From a bacterium (GTDB lineage: Bacteria; Patescibacteriota; Minisyncoccia; Phycocordibacterales; UBA918): a stretch of DNA of 64,000 nucleotides. Shown piece after piece: positions 34,585 to 42,586 of the stretch (the stretch's first letter is position 1; every line of letters begins with the position of its first letter). The notes below the pieces were generated by a model. It did no database searches and was not told the origin of the DNA. It saw only the letters and a program-made list of their open reading frames with translations. The stretch lies in assembly GCA_002710785.1 (NCBI GenBank), contig PAMC01000018.1:1-64000 (forward strand), read 5' to 3'. The position numbers and the translations under genes were made by a program.

Positions 34585-35451
34585 ATGAGCAGATGGGCCA
34601 AAACCAAACGAACACAGCGTACCAGCGACCCAGCCAAGCGTATGATCGTGCGGCAGGTCATCATCGGTGTCTTGCTGCTGGCACTTTTAGCACTCGCTGT
34701 AACTGGTGTGTGGCATCTAACCCGCGCGCCTGCGCTCACGATAAGCGAGGTCACCGCCGCAGGCGGCCTCACTATAGCTCCAGCTACGGTGGTTGAGACT
34801 GTCGAAGCGGAGCTGGTTGGTACCTACTACCGCCTGATCCCCAAGCGCTTTAGCTACCTCTACCCCAAAGGTCGTATGCTCGAGCGCCTAGAGCAGATTC
34901 CGCGCATTAAAGATTTTGCTATCAAGCGCACGGAGCGCACGAAGCTCCACATTACGTTTACCGAGTACGAACCGTACGCACTGTGGTGTGATGGTGAGGA
35001 ACGCAACTGCGTATTTATAGACGACACCGGCTACGGATTTGCAGACGCCCCAGAGCTCTCGGGCGGAACGTTTATCCGCTACCAAAATGCGTCGCAGGCG
35101 CCGGCTGTTGGGCAGGCGGGTGTTCCTTCTACCGTCTTACTCACTGCGTCGAGTTTTGTCGATACTGCCAGTGCAGCGTTTGGCTTCCGTCCACAGACCG
35201 TTTGGTTTGACGATCGCGACGTTGTCTACCGACTCGGCGGCGGTGGCGAAATTCGCACCAGTCGCGCCGATACACTCGGCACCACCCTCGCCAATTTGGA
35301 AACCATTCTCGCCAGCGAGCAGTTTGCTCATCTAGCGCCAGGCAATTTTGAGTACATCGACCTCCGCTACGGCAACAAGGTGTTTGTGCAAGAAGCGGTA
35401 CTAGAAGTGGCAACCAGCACCTCTAGTTCGACACAACCAGTAGGCGAGTGA
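34585..35451 (+). CDS. FtsQ/DivIB-like cell-division protein
   Basis: 288 aa: a short basic cytoplasmic tail, one transmembrane helix (about 22-44), a POTRA-like part (ISEVTAAGGLTIAPATVVE) and a beta domain with LHITFTEYEPYALWCDGEERNC and FIDDTGYGFADAP, typical of FtsQ. It would stabilise FtsL/FtsB at the septum. The C-terminal 20 residues are Ser/Thr-rich. No fts neighbours are in the window. A 40-bp perfect palindrome follows the stop. Confidence 0.8.
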   Translation: MSRWAKTKRTQRTSDPAKRMIVRQVIIGVLLLALLALAVTGVWHLTRAPALTISEVTAAGGLTIAPATVVETVEAELVGTYYRLIPKRFSYLYPKGRMLERLEQIPRIKDFAIKRTERTKLHITFTEYEPYALWCDGEERNCVFIDDTGYGFADAPELSGGTFIRYQNASQAPAVGQAGVPSTVLLTASSFVDTASAAFGFRPQTVWFDDRDVVYRLGGGGEIRTSRADTLGTTLANLETILASEQFAHLAPGNFEYIDLRYGNKVFVQEAVLEVATSTSSSTQPVGE

Positions 35452-35453
35452 CG

Positions 35454-35493
35454 GCTCACAAAATACCTCAGTTAACTGAGGTATTTTGTGAGC
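35454..35493. terminator. Perfect 40-bp palindrome after ftsQ-like gene
   Basis: GCTCACAAAATACCTCAGTT and its exact complement with no spacer. It lies 2 nt after the stop. The trailing run is A-rich on the plus strand, so it may act as a 3' stabiliser rather than an intrinsic terminator. Confidence 0.7.
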
Positions 35494-35494
35494 A

Positions 35495-35523
35495 ACAAAA
35501 AAGCCGCGGTCAGAAACCGCAGC
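35495..35523 (-). terminator. Minus-strand terminator
   Basis: On the minus strand GCGGT-TTCTG-ACCGC and flanking GC pairs are followed by TTTTTTG. It lies 12 nt past the stop of the broken gene at 35535. Confidence 0.75.
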
Positions 35524-35534
35524 ATCCAAGTGAC

Positions 35535-35736
35535 TTACCCCTCCGCGCTCTTTTTTCGAACCCCTTCTAGATGTTGGACGATTTGAGTTGTTGCCCAAAT
35601 CAGAGTGCCAAACAGAGCAAGTGGAAAGGACAAAGAAGCTTTCGGATTCGAGCTGCTTACTCGTCCATTCAGGGAATACCTTGTAGAAAAAAGGAATCGT
35701 CACAAATCCAGTCAGGTATAGCCAAAGGTGTGACAT
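35535..35736 (-). pseudogene. Small two-helix membrane protein, probably frameshifted
   Basis: From ATG 35736 the frame gives MSHLWLYLTGFVTIPFFYKV, a plausible first helix. A second hydrophobic stretch (SFPLALFGTLIWATTQIV, then EGVRKKSAEG and a stop at 35535-35537) lies in the +1 frame. A terminator sits right behind that stop, so transcription on this strand is likely. The 202-nt span is not a multiple of three, so one indel is the simplest explanation. Family not recognised. Confidence 0.45.
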
Positions 35737-35783
35737 TGCTGAGCCCTTGCATTGTTGTGTCTGGTTTGTACAATGCCACGACT

Positions 35784-36866
35784 ATGAACTTCTGGCAACA
35801 GCTCGAAAAACCGTTTTTAGCGGTAGCGCCGATGGCGGACGTGACCGACGCGGCTTTTCGCCGTCTAATTGCAAAATACTCAGAGTTTCCTGGCCGGAGC
35901 GACGTTGTCATGTGGACGGAATTTGTCGCGGCTGACGGCCTGGTGCGCGCCACCCCCGAAGGCAAGGAGAAGCTGATGGCTGATCTTATATATACCGACG
36001 AGGAGCGACCAATCGTGGCGCAGCTTTTCTCCAGCACACCGGAGCATATGGAGTACGCTGCGAAGCTATGTCTTGAGTTAGGGTTTGACGGCATCGACAT
36101 TAACATGGGTTGCCCCGACCGCTCGATTGAGAAACAGGGTTGTGGCTCAGCCATGATCAAGACGCCCGACGTGGCCCTTGAGGTTATCGCGGCGGCAAAG
36201 CGAGGCGCCAAGAGCGAGAAAGGTGGTATTCCGGTGAGCGTAAAGACTCGCTTGGGGTACCTCGAAGACGAGGTTGAGACTTGGATACCAACGCTCTTAC
36301 GGGCAGCGCCGGCGGCCCTTACCATCCATGCGCGTACGCGCAAAGACATGAGCAAAGTACCAGCCCGCTGGGAACGTATTGCGCGCGTCGTGGAGCTGCG
36401 CGATGCGCTCAGCCCCGACACGAAAATAATTGGCAATGGCGATGTCTTGAGCCAGGCTGATGCAGCGCAAAAGCTTGCTGCGTGCGGCGCCGACGGCGCT
36501 ATGGTCGGCCGCGCGCTGTTTGGTAACCCATGGTTTTTTCACCCCACGAAGCGTGTGCCGCTCAAGCTCTTGGCCTTGCCAACGCATGGCGTTAACCGCG
36601 ATGAGATTATTGTGGCTGATAAGAGTGAAGTAGGTGTGAAGTACGTCTCCATGGAGGAGCGCTTGCGAGTGATGGTCGAGCACAGCTACCTCTTTGCTGA
36701 GCTCCTGCCATTTAAAAGTTTTGCCACCATGAAAAAGCACTACAAAGCCTACGTGCACGGCTTTCCGGGCGCAGCGCAGCTGCGGGCTCGGTTGATGGAG
36801 GAGGGCAACTCGCCAGACAAAGTTGAAGTAGTTGTTTTAGATTTCATTGCAGAAATTAATAATTGA
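35784..36866 (+). CDS. tRNA-dihydrouridine synthase, Dus family
   Basis: FMN enzyme that reduces uridines in tRNA D loops. About 360 aa from MNFWQQLEKPF; the frame opens 71 codons earlier without similarity. VAPMADVTDAAFRRL, MWTEFV, DINMGCPDRSIEKQGCGSAM (with the catalytic Cys), VSVKTRLGY, IHARTR and GNGDVLS are all present. An unusual insert after GRALFGNPWFF (about residues 255-285) is not common in bacterial Dus. TACAAT lies 9 nt before the ATG. The A, B or C subtype cannot be settled by eye. Confidence 0.92.
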   Translation: MNFWQQLEKPFLAVAPMADVTDAAFRRLIAKYSEFPGRSDVVMWTEFVAADGLVRATPEGKEKLMADLIYTDEERPIVAQLFSSTPEHMEYAAKLCLELGFDGIDINMGCPDRSIEKQGCGSAMIKTPDVALEVIAAAKRGAKSEKGGIPVSVKTRLGYLEDEVETWIPTLLRAAPAALTIHARTRKDMSKVPARWERIARVVELRDALSPDTKIIGNGDVLSQADAAQKLAACGADGAMVGRALFGNPWFFHPTKRVPLKLLALPTHGVNRDEIIVADKSEVGVKYVSMEERLRVMVEHSYLFAELLPFKSFATMKKHYKAYVHGFPGAAQLRARLMEEGNSPDKVEVVVLDFIAEINN

Positions 36867-36902
36867 CGTAATCTAGTCTCAGCACAAAAAGGAGATAGAA
36901 GG

Positions 36903-37463
36903 TTGATCTCTAAATCGTTAAAGCACCACCGCCTAGTGATCGAGAGTAACGCTCTTGAAGGCATAAGCGCGGTCAAGGGTCTGTACTATGAGGCACATAT
37001 GCGTGCGGCCTGCCAGGTCGAAGTTTCGCCACACTACTACCTGAGTAAACCACTGGAGCTCCATAAACTCTTTAGAGGTGTTCTTGAGATCGGTGTTGTG
37101 GCCGGCCAGTACCGAAGCAGTGAAGCATTCGTGACCAACCAGCCATTGCCGAGCCCGACCGCTGTTCCGATTTTGATGGAAGAATGGCTAGCGCAAGTAA
37201 GTCGGTCGCTAGATGTCTGCAAATCAGGTTCGGCGGATGCTTTGCAGTCTGCTCATATTGTTCATTACGAGTTCCTGTGCATACATCCTTTCGGCGACGG
37301 TAACGGACGATGTGCCCGATTACTAATGAACGCATTCTTGGGTGCTCTGGATCTGCCTTGGTATATCGTCGACCAAGACGGTAAGTCAGAGTACCTAAGC
37401 ACTTTGCGTAGATATGAAAATCGAGACTTCCGCCCAAAACACTTGCAACACTATGCGGCCTAG
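36903..37463 (+). CDS. Fic domain protein with N-terminal inhibitory motif
   Basis: Transfers AMP or another nucleotide part to protein hydroxyls. 186 aa from a TTG start behind AAAGGAG (8-nt spacing). The active motif HPFGDGNGRCAR matches HxFx(D/E)GNGRxxR. ESNALEG near residue 16 fits the [S/T]xxxE[G/N] helix that blocks ATP in class II Fic proteins, so it is likely self-inhibited. No separate antitoxin gene is adjacent. The stop codon is the centre of the terminator palindrome. Confidence 0.9.
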   Translation: MISKSLKHHRLVIESNALEGISAVKGLYYEAHMRAACQVEVSPHYYLSKPLELHKLFRGVLEIGVVAGQYRSSEAFVTNQPLPSPTAVPILMEEWLAQVSRSLDVCKSGSADALQSAHIVHYEFLCIHPFGDGNGRCARLLMNAFLGALDLPWYIVDQDGKSEYLSTLRRYENRDFRPKHLQHYAA

Positions 37464-37477
37464 GCCGCATTTTTTTA
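37453..37477 (+). terminator. Terminator containing the fic stop codon
   Basis: The palindrome ATGCGGCCTAGGCCGCAT has TAG in its centre, followed by seven Ts. The terminator stem is translated. Confidence 0.88.
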
Positions 37478-37521
37478 TATACAGAACGTTGATTCGTTGA
37501 AAGATGCGATATACTTAACTA

Positions 37522-37776
37522 ATGGAAATGACAGAAGTGTTGCACGCGAATATCTTTTTCATCATCGCGTCGGTAGGAGTGGTGTTGTTTATAATTATTA
37601 CCAGCCTTATTCTTTACCACGTGCTTAAGGTAGTGCGGGCGGTTCGACGTATTGTCGAACGGGTGGAGCGGGGTAGCGAGGTGCTGGCTGAAGACATCGA
37701 AGACATTCGCCACAACCTCAACCCAACTCGACTGATTGGCTTTATCATGAGTATTATCCCCGGGATTAAGCGATAG
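37522..37776 (+). CDS. Single-pass membrane protein, DUF948-like look
   Basis: 84 aa. An N-terminal helix (about 10-33) is followed by an amphipathic heptad stretch VVRAVRRIVERVERGSEVLAEDIEDI and a short hydrophobic end (RLIGFIMSIIPGI). Small proteins of this kind are common before YtxH-like genes, as here, in cell-envelope or stress loci. TATACT lies 6 nt before the ATG. Function unknown. Confidence 0.7.
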   Translation: MEMTEVLHANIFFIIASVGVVLFIIITSLILYHVLKVVRAVRRIVERVERGSEVLAEDIEDIRHNLNPTRLIGFIMSIIPGIKR

Positions 37777-37817
37777 TGCGTGGGCACCCGGTAAATTACT
37801 CTGTATACTGCTGACAT

Positions 37818-38297
37818 ATGGCAAAGAAAGCAACAAAGAAGACTGCAAAAAAAGCGAAAAGCTTGAGTACGCAACAGAAGGTTGGAATTGGTGTTGGACT
37901 CACCACCGCGGCAGTGGCCGCAGCCGGTGCGTACTTCCTCTACGGGAGTGCCGACGCTAAGAAGAATCGCCAAAAGGTAAAGAGTTGGACGCTCAAGGCC
38001 AAAGCTGAAGTGCTCGAGACGCTCGAGAAAGCACATGAGATGACCGAGGAGGAGTACGACAAGCTCATCGACACTGTGAGTGGTGCGTACAGCCGCCTTA
38101 AGGATGCGAGCAAAGCTGACATCGCTACCTTTAAGCGCGAGATGAAGCATCATTGGAAGGGGATTGAGAAAGTGGCCAAGCCAGCTAAAAAGAAAGCAGC
38201 CAAGAAAGCGAAAAAGGCTACAAAGAAAGCGAAAAAGGCAACCAAAAAAACCACTAAGAAGACTGCCAAGAAGAAGACCACCAGAAAGAAATCATAA
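37818..38297 (+). CDS. YtxH-like protein with histone-H1-like lysine tail
   Basis: 159 aa. Both ends are Lys/Ala/Thr-rich; the C-terminal 45 residues repeat KKA/TKK units like histone H1. The middle has a short hydrophobic stretch (IGVGLTTAAVAAAGAYFLYG), then a helical coiled coil (about 55-110), as in YtxH proteins. It may tether the membrane to nucleic acid or be a nucleoid protein. TATACT lies 8 nt before the ATG, and a strong terminator follows. Confidence 0.7.
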   Translation: MAKKATKKTAKKAKSLSTQQKVGIGVGLTTAAVAAAGAYFLYGSADAKKNRQKVKSWTLKAKAEVLETLEKAHEMTEEEYDKLIDTVSGAYSRLKDASKADIATFKREMKHHWKGIEKVAKPAKKKAAKKAKKATKKAKKATKKTTKKTAKKKTTRKKS

Positions 38298-38300
38298 ACA

Positions 38301-38332
38301 AAAAGCCCGCGACCTCTGGCCGCGGGCTTTTT
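38301..38332 (+). terminator. Terminator before dnaX
   Basis: AAAAGCCCGCG/CGCGGGCTTTT with a further T-run. Confidence 0.92.
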
Positions 38333-38373
38333 GTTTTGTTTCAGTAGTTTGGGCAGGGTATACTACTCTCACT

Positions 38374-39408
38374 ATGACCGAACAACTCGCCCTCTACCGT
38401 AAGTACCGCCCCGAGAGCTTCAAAGAAGTCCGCGATCAAGACCACATTGTATCGGTGCTCGAAGGGGCGATCAAAAAGCGTGCGGTCCCACACGCCATGA
38501 TCTTCTCGGGCACGCGTGGCACCGGCAAGACCACTATGGCGCGAATTGTCGCTCGTGAGCTTGGTGTGGCTGACGTCGACCTCTACGAAATCGACGCGGC
38601 GAGCAACCGTGGCATAGACGATGTGCGCGAACTCAAAGAGGCGGTGCATACACTGCCGTACCAGTCGGAGAAGAAGGTCTACATCATCGACGAGGTGCAC
38701 ATGCTCACCAAAGAAGCCTTTAACGCGCTTTTAAAAACTATCGAGGAGCCACCTGAGCACGTGGTGTTTATGATGGCCACCACCGAAATCGACAAAGTGC
38801 TCGACACGATTCTCTCGCGTTGTCAGGTCTTCACGTTACACTCACCAAGTCGCTCAGTGTTAGCAAAGACGGTGACCGACGTAGCCAAGAAAGAAGGCTT
38901 TACCCTTAAGCCTGACGCAGCCGACATGATTGCAATTGCCGCCGATGGCTCGTTTCGAGATGCCCTCGGAGTACTGCAAAAAGTCATTCTGGCTTCGGGT
39001 GATAAAATCGGCGACGGCGATGAGGTGGCCGCCATCATTGGCGCCCCAAAAACCGCTGCACTTGAGTCGCTCGTACAGGCCTTGCACGAGAAGGATGCTG
39101 CCACTGCGCTTAAGGCCATTGCCGACGCTGCTGAGAGCCAGACCGACATGGTGCTCTTCACTCGTTTGCTCTTGGAGCGCCTGCGGGCGGTTATGCTGCT
39201 TAGAAATGCGCCTAACGATGCGGAGCGGATTCTCGCGCAGCTACCCCCGAGCGGAGCCGAGCAGGTAGAGAAGCTTGCCGCCGACGCTGCATCGCCACTT
39301 AACTCGCACCTCTTACTACGAGCGCTCGAGATTTCCCAGCTGGTCCGCCGCGCCAGCGTCCCCCATCTGCCCCTGGAGGTGTTAGTAGTGGAGGTATGTA
39401 CTAAGTAA
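38374..39408 (+). CDS. dnaX: DNA polymerase III clamp-loader subunit DnaX, no zinc module
   Basis: Clamp-loader ATPase. About 344 aa from MTEQLALYRKYRPESF; the longer frame upstream is not similar. Walker A is GTRGTGKT, Walker B IIDEVHML, sensor 1 MATTEIDK and the SRC motif SRCQVF. Between ARELG and DLYEIDAASNRG the four-cysteine zinc module found in most DnaX proteins (about 30 residues) is missing. The tau-specific C-terminal domains are also absent, so this is gamma-like. TATACT is 9 nt before the ATG. Confidence 0.94.
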   Translation: MTEQLALYRKYRPESFKEVRDQDHIVSVLEGAIKKRAVPHAMIFSGTRGTGKTTMARIVARELGVADVDLYEIDAASNRGIDDVRELKEAVHTLPYQSEKKVYIIDEVHMLTKEAFNALLKTIEEPPEHVVFMMATTEIDKVLDTILSRCQVFTLHSPSRSVLAKTVTDVAKKEGFTLKPDAADMIAIAADGSFRDALGVLQKVILASGDKIGDGDEVAAIIGAPKTAALESLVQALHEKDAATALKAIADAAESQTDMVLFTRLLLERLRAVMLLRNAPNDAERILAQLPPSGAEQVEKLAADAASPLNSHLLLRALEISQLVRRASVPHLPLEVLVVEVCTK

Positions 39409-39416
39409 CACTATGT

Positions 39417-40055
39417 ATGAAAAATATTTATTTGGTTCGACACGGTGAGACGTTTTCAAATATCGAGAATAAATGGCAAGGAGAAGACGAGGTTCTTAGT
39501 CCGCACGGTGAAATACAGGCAGAAAATTTAGGTCTGCGCTTAGCAAATCTTGATATTGACGTTCTTTTTTCCAGTACGATGAAACGCGCACTTCAAACGA
39601 GTAGTTTTATTTCGAAACATACAGGACTTAAAGTTCTTGAGACTGATTTACTCAGAGAGGAAAAAATCCCCTCATCTCTGATTGGCGTCTCGTACGCAAA
39701 TGAACCAGACAATGGAATCAGGGAGTATTTACTTCAAATGCGCGCCAATGCTGACGATAAGAGCTGGCGATATGAAGATGAAGAGAATCCCACAGAGAGG
39801 ATTGCTAGAGCCCAAGACGCCTTGCACTTTTTGCAACAACGACCAGAACAAAATGTTCTCGCGGTCTCACACGGTAACTTTCTAAAGTTTATGATTTTGT
39901 CGCTTTTGACTCACAACCTCGATTTGTTACCGTCACAAGTGTTCTCTATGGCTAGGTGTATCAAATCGGCAAACACAGGCATTACGGTAATTCGCGAAAG
40001 GGATGGTGAGTGGCAGTTGCTTACCTGGAACGACCACGCACACTTTGCAGAGTAG
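39417..40055 (+). CDS. Histidine phosphatase superfamily protein
   Basis: 212 aa. LVRHGET near the N-terminus holds the catalytic His, with a second His in AVSHGNFLKF, and SSTMKRALQTS. This is the phosphoglycerate-mutase-like fold; the substrate is not evident. It starts 8 nt after dnaX. Its base and codon use look more AT-rich than its neighbours (many AAA, TTT, AAT), so it may have been acquired. Confidence 0.88.
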   Translation: MKNIYLVRHGETFSNIENKWQGEDEVLSPHGEIQAENLGLRLANLDIDVLFSSTMKRALQTSSFISKHTGLKVLETDLLREEKIPSSLIGVSYANEPDNGIREYLLQMRANADDKSWRYEDEENPTERIARAQDALHFLQQRPEQNVLAVSHGNFLKFMILSLLTHNLDLLPSQVFSMARCIKSANTGITVIRERDGEWQLLTWNDHAHFAE

Positions 40056-40124
40056 TTGGCTTGAAACTTTTGGCAATTCTGGCAGTATGTAGGCCACTTT
40101 GCTTTGGCAGGGTAACAATTTAAT

Positions 40125-40139
40125 TGGCGGATCGTCTAA
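40125..40139 (+). repeat. 5' fragment of tRNA-Gln upstream of the intact gene
   Basis: TGGCGGATCGTCTAA, identical to the first 15 nt of tRNA-Gln, ends 18 nt before the complete gene. Confidence 0.85.
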
Positions 40140-40157
40140 TAGTTTTGTTTGCTAAGC

Positions 40158-40228
40158 TGGCGGATCGTCTAACGGTAGGACGTTGGTTTCTGGCACCAAA
40201 AATCGGGGTTCGATTCCCTGTCCGCCAG
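40158..40228 (+). tRNA. tRNA-Gln(CTG) with extended precursor stem
   Basis: Acceptor TGGCGGA pairs with TCCGCCA. The anticodon stem TTGGT/ACCAA encloses loop TTCTGGC (CUG), and the discriminator is G. The leader TTTGCTAAGC pairs perfectly with the trailer including the discriminator (GCTTAGCAAA), which lengthens the acceptor stem to 17 bp (40148-40164 with 40221-40237). RNase P and RNase Z would need to act on this unusual helix. Confidence 0.92.
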
Positions 40229-40562
40229 CTTAGCAAAGAAGTAGTAAGACGTTCGTAAAAAGTCCTTCCAGGGCTTTTTGCCTAGCACCAAAAAACGGGG
40301 CTAAAACAGTCCGAGGGACTGTTTTAGAAGCAGTTTGAGATATTTTGAGTTTGCGAGAAATATCCAAACGCTGCACCGTTCATGTAATGAAAGATTCCCT
40401 GTCCGCCAGCACGTGAGAAATAAGCGCTTTCGAGCGCTTTTTCTCGTGCTGGCGGACAAGGAAAGTGCCTACGCACTTTGCGCGGGAATCGAACCCACAC
40501 CCCGCAACCAAACCACACATCAGGCGAAAGAAAAGATTTGCGATGTGCGTCATAATAGCTAT
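40229..40562. repeat. Hairpin and tRNA-fragment array downstream of tRNA-Gln
   Basis: 334 bp with no gene. In order: a terminator hairpin (40257-40279); GCACCAAAAA-CGGGG, a copy of the middle of tRNA-Gln (40286-40300); a perfect 12-bp hairpin (40301-40327); a hairpin GTTTG-GATATTT/GAAATATC-CAAAC (40332-40370); an 18-nt copy of the tRNA-Gln 3' end (40393-40410), which is one arm of a ~30-bp hairpin (40395-40461) whose loop is TTCG; AAAGTGC-CTAC-GCACTTT (40462-40479); and a minus-strand T-arm-like sequence (40479-40506). Confidence 0.75.
40257..40279 (+). terminator. Terminator of tRNA-Gln
   Basis: AAAAAGTCC-TTCCA-GGGCTTTTT (one T-G pair), 28 nt past the tRNA. Confidence 0.85.
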
Positions 40563-41537
40563 ATGCACAAATGTACAACGTTCTTGCTTCTGGTGGCTTT
40601 GTTAGTGCCACCGCTCGGCAGTGAGGCACGCAGCCGCAGTATCGACGCTGATCGGCTGGATGACGACCCGGTTGATGAGATTCCGATTCCTGTTTTATTT
40701 GGTGTCGAGTACGATGACATCAACCCCGACTTTGGTGATCCGCGTGGTGGCGGCACTCGTTTGCACGAAGGTGAAGACTTTCTGGCTCCCCAAGGAACGC
40801 CAATCGTGTCACCCACCGAGGCGATCGTGCTCTCGACCGGCACTGGACCAAGTGCGGGCAAGTACGTGTACACCCTAAACCCCGGCGGCGAACGCTTCCG
40901 TTACATGCACCTCGATTACATTGCCGATCTCGATCGCGGTGACGTACTCGATGCGGGCGACTTTATTGGCACCGTAGGGGACACCGGTAACGCACCAGAC
41001 GGGGTGTACCACCTCCACTTTGAGACGAGAGACGACAACAACGACCCGCAAGACCCGTACGACCGACTGGTGGATGGTTTTACGCGGAAAGAGAAAATGT
41101 CATTTCTGAGAGACATCTTTCGCGACATTCGTGATGACGAGGAGTACGCGGAGTTTTTAGTGACGACCTTCCCCAATGAATTTCGGGCGGCACTGCAGGC
41201 TGACTACGACTTGCCTCGTGCAGTTGAGCGTGCACTGAAGGAAGAAGGGCTGGTGGATCAGGCGGCAGCACTCGCTCAACTGCAAACGTTGTTGTCGCTT
41301 GTACCAGCCAGACTCACCAGCGAGTTAGGGAACGGTGATAGTGGCAAAGAGGTCATACTCTTACAGTTGTTTTTGATATTCAATACCACTGGTGCTGAGC
41401 GCGACCGCTTGGCCGCAGCGGGCCCCACTGGCTACTACGGGCCAATTACTGCAGCTGCGGTGGCCGCCTATCAGTTAGAGAACGATTTGGCTCAGACTGG
41501 GCGCTACGACCGCGCAACCCGCGGTGCGATGCTCTAG
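40563..41537 (+). CDS. Secreted M23 peptidase with PG-binding domain
   Basis: About 324 aa from MHKCTTFLLLV with a signal peptide ending near GSEA. The LytM domain has HEGEDFLAPQGTPIVSP (first zinc ligands), RYMHLDYI and YHLHFETRDD (HxH). A helical middle part leads to a C-terminal PG_binding_1-like domain (GDSGKEVILLQLFLIF, GYYGPITAAAVAAYQ). It should cut peptide cross-links in the wall. CATAAT lies 6 nt before the ATG; the long frame upstream runs through tRNA fragments and is not coding. Confidence 0.9.
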   Translation: MHKCTTFLLLVALLVPPLGSEARSRSIDADRLDDDPVDEIPIPVLFGVEYDDINPDFGDPRGGGTRLHEGEDFLAPQGTPIVSPTEAIVLSTGTGPSAGKYVYTLNPGGERFRYMHLDYIADLDRGDVLDAGDFIGTVGDTGNAPDGVYHLHFETRDDNNDPQDPYDRLVDGFTRKEKMSFLRDIFRDIRDDEEYAEFLVTTFPNEFRAALQADYDLPRAVERALKEEGLVDQAAALAQLQTLLSLVPARLTSELGNGDSGKEVILLQLFLIFNTTGAERDRLAAAGPTGYYGPITAAAVAAYQLENDLAQTGRYDRATRGAML

Positions 41538-41557
41538 CGTTTGCTATACTCAGCGAC

Positions 41558-41896
41558 ATGATTACCATCGAGGATTTTGAGAAAGTTGATATCCGAGTAG
41601 GGAAAGTGTTGGCGGCGGAGGATTTTCCGGAGGCGCAGAAGCCGGCGTATAAGCTGACAATCGATTTAGGTCCAGAGATTGGGATCAAGAAATCGAGCGC
41701 ACAACTGGTTGGCGCTCACAGTAAAGAAGAACTTGAGGGCATGCTCGTGATGTGTGTGGTGAATTTTCCGCCCCGACAGGTCGGACCGTTTCGTTCACAA
41801 GTGCTGACGCTGGGCTTTAAAAACGCAGCTGGTGACGGCTGGCTAGTTGCAACACCGAGCAAGCCAGACGTTGAGCTCGGCAGTCGCCTACAGTAA
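41558..41896 (+). CDS. csaA: CsaA-like tRNA-binding-domain protein
   Basis: 112 aa, a single EMAP/tRNA-binding OB fold: FEKVDIRVGKVLAAEDFPEAQKP, IGIKKSSAQLVG and VVNFPPRQVGPFRSQVL match CsaA. CsaA is described as a small chaperone-like dimer that binds nucleic acid or unfolded proteins. TATACT lies 7 nt before the ATG. A methyltransferase gene starts 2 nt after the stop. Confidence 0.93.
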   Translation: MITIEDFEKVDIRVGKVLAAEDFPEAQKPAYKLTIDLGPEIGIKKSSAQLVGAHSKEELEGMLVMCVVNFPPRQVGPFRSQVLTLGFKNAAGDGWLVATPSKPDVELGSRLQ

Positions 41897-41898
41897 CC

Positions 41899-42540
41899 AT
41901 GAGTGCGTACGGGGTCGATGTGGCGGCTACTCGGGCCGATGATCTAGATAAGAAGGTGCTGGCGGCGGTGGCCGCGCGTGTAGCGCGCGGCCAGCAACCT
42001 ACGGTGCTCGATGCTGGTTGTGGAAGCGGCGGGTTAACTGCTCGACTGGCCGTAGCTGGTGCAGATGTGACGGCCGTTGATGTGGCCGACTATGCTACAA
42101 CCATCGCGAACTTGCCGATGGCCTCGGGCGGCGTAACATTTACCCAAGCTGATGTACGCGAATTTGTACGTAACACGCAACAGCAGTTCGATTTTGCTGT
42201 GCTGCAACGAGTACTGCACTACGTGCCATACCTGCAAGCTAAAGAGCTACTCACGCAGCTGGCCACCAAGACCAACACAACGCTATTTGTGTCGGTGACC
42301 GGCACCTTGAGTGATATTGGTAAAATGTACCCAGCCACTCATCAACCCCTGCCAGAACGCTGGGCAACGCTGCCGCCAGAAGCACAAAAAACGTTCTCGA
42401 TTTTCGAGCCAATCTGCCTGTACACAGCCGAAGAGCTTTCTCAGTTACTGCGAGAATGCGGGTGGGAGCTTGATGAGCTCTGGACCTCTGCTTTTGGCAA
42501 CCATAAAGCGGTCGCGCGGCCAGCTAATAAGCCAGATTAG
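41899..42540 (+). CDS. Class I SAM-dependent methyltransferase
   Basis: 213 aa. Motif I VLDAGCGSGGLTARLAVAG, acidic end of strand 2 in TAVDVAD, then FDFAVLQRVLHYVP. The shape fits small-molecule or quinone-type methyltransferases, but the substrate is unknown. It begins 2 nt after csaA. In the gap to the next gene, CGGCAG-TAAC-CTGCCG directly precedes a TACAAT box. Confidence 0.85.
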   Translation: MSAYGVDVAATRADDLDKKVLAAVAARVARGQQPTVLDAGCGSGGLTARLAVAGADVTAVDVADYATTIANLPMASGGVTFTQADVREFVRNTQQQFDFAVLQRVLHYVPYLQAKELLTQLATKTNTTLFVSVTGTLSDIGKMYPATHQPLPERWATLPPEAQKTFSIFEPICLYTAEELSQLLRECGWELDELWTSAFGNHKAVARPANKPD

Positions 42541-42544
42541 CCAG

Positions 42545-42566
42545 CGGCAGTAACCTGCCGTACAAT
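42545..42566 (+). promoter_or_regulatory. Hairpin joined to a -10 box upstream of the first M14 gene
   Basis: CGGCAG-TAAC-CTGCCG (42545-42560) is immediately followed by TACAAT (42561-42566), and GAGGAG lies before the ATG at 42587. The hairpin would cover the spacer and -35 side of the promoter. Confidence 0.5.
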
Positions 42567-42586
42567 AGAGGAGTAATAAAAACAGT

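Noticed and set aside
40335..40562. N-terminal extension of the M23 peptidase
   Set aside because: The extra 76 codons translate tRNA fragments and hairpins; a signal peptide and a -10 box place the start at 40563.
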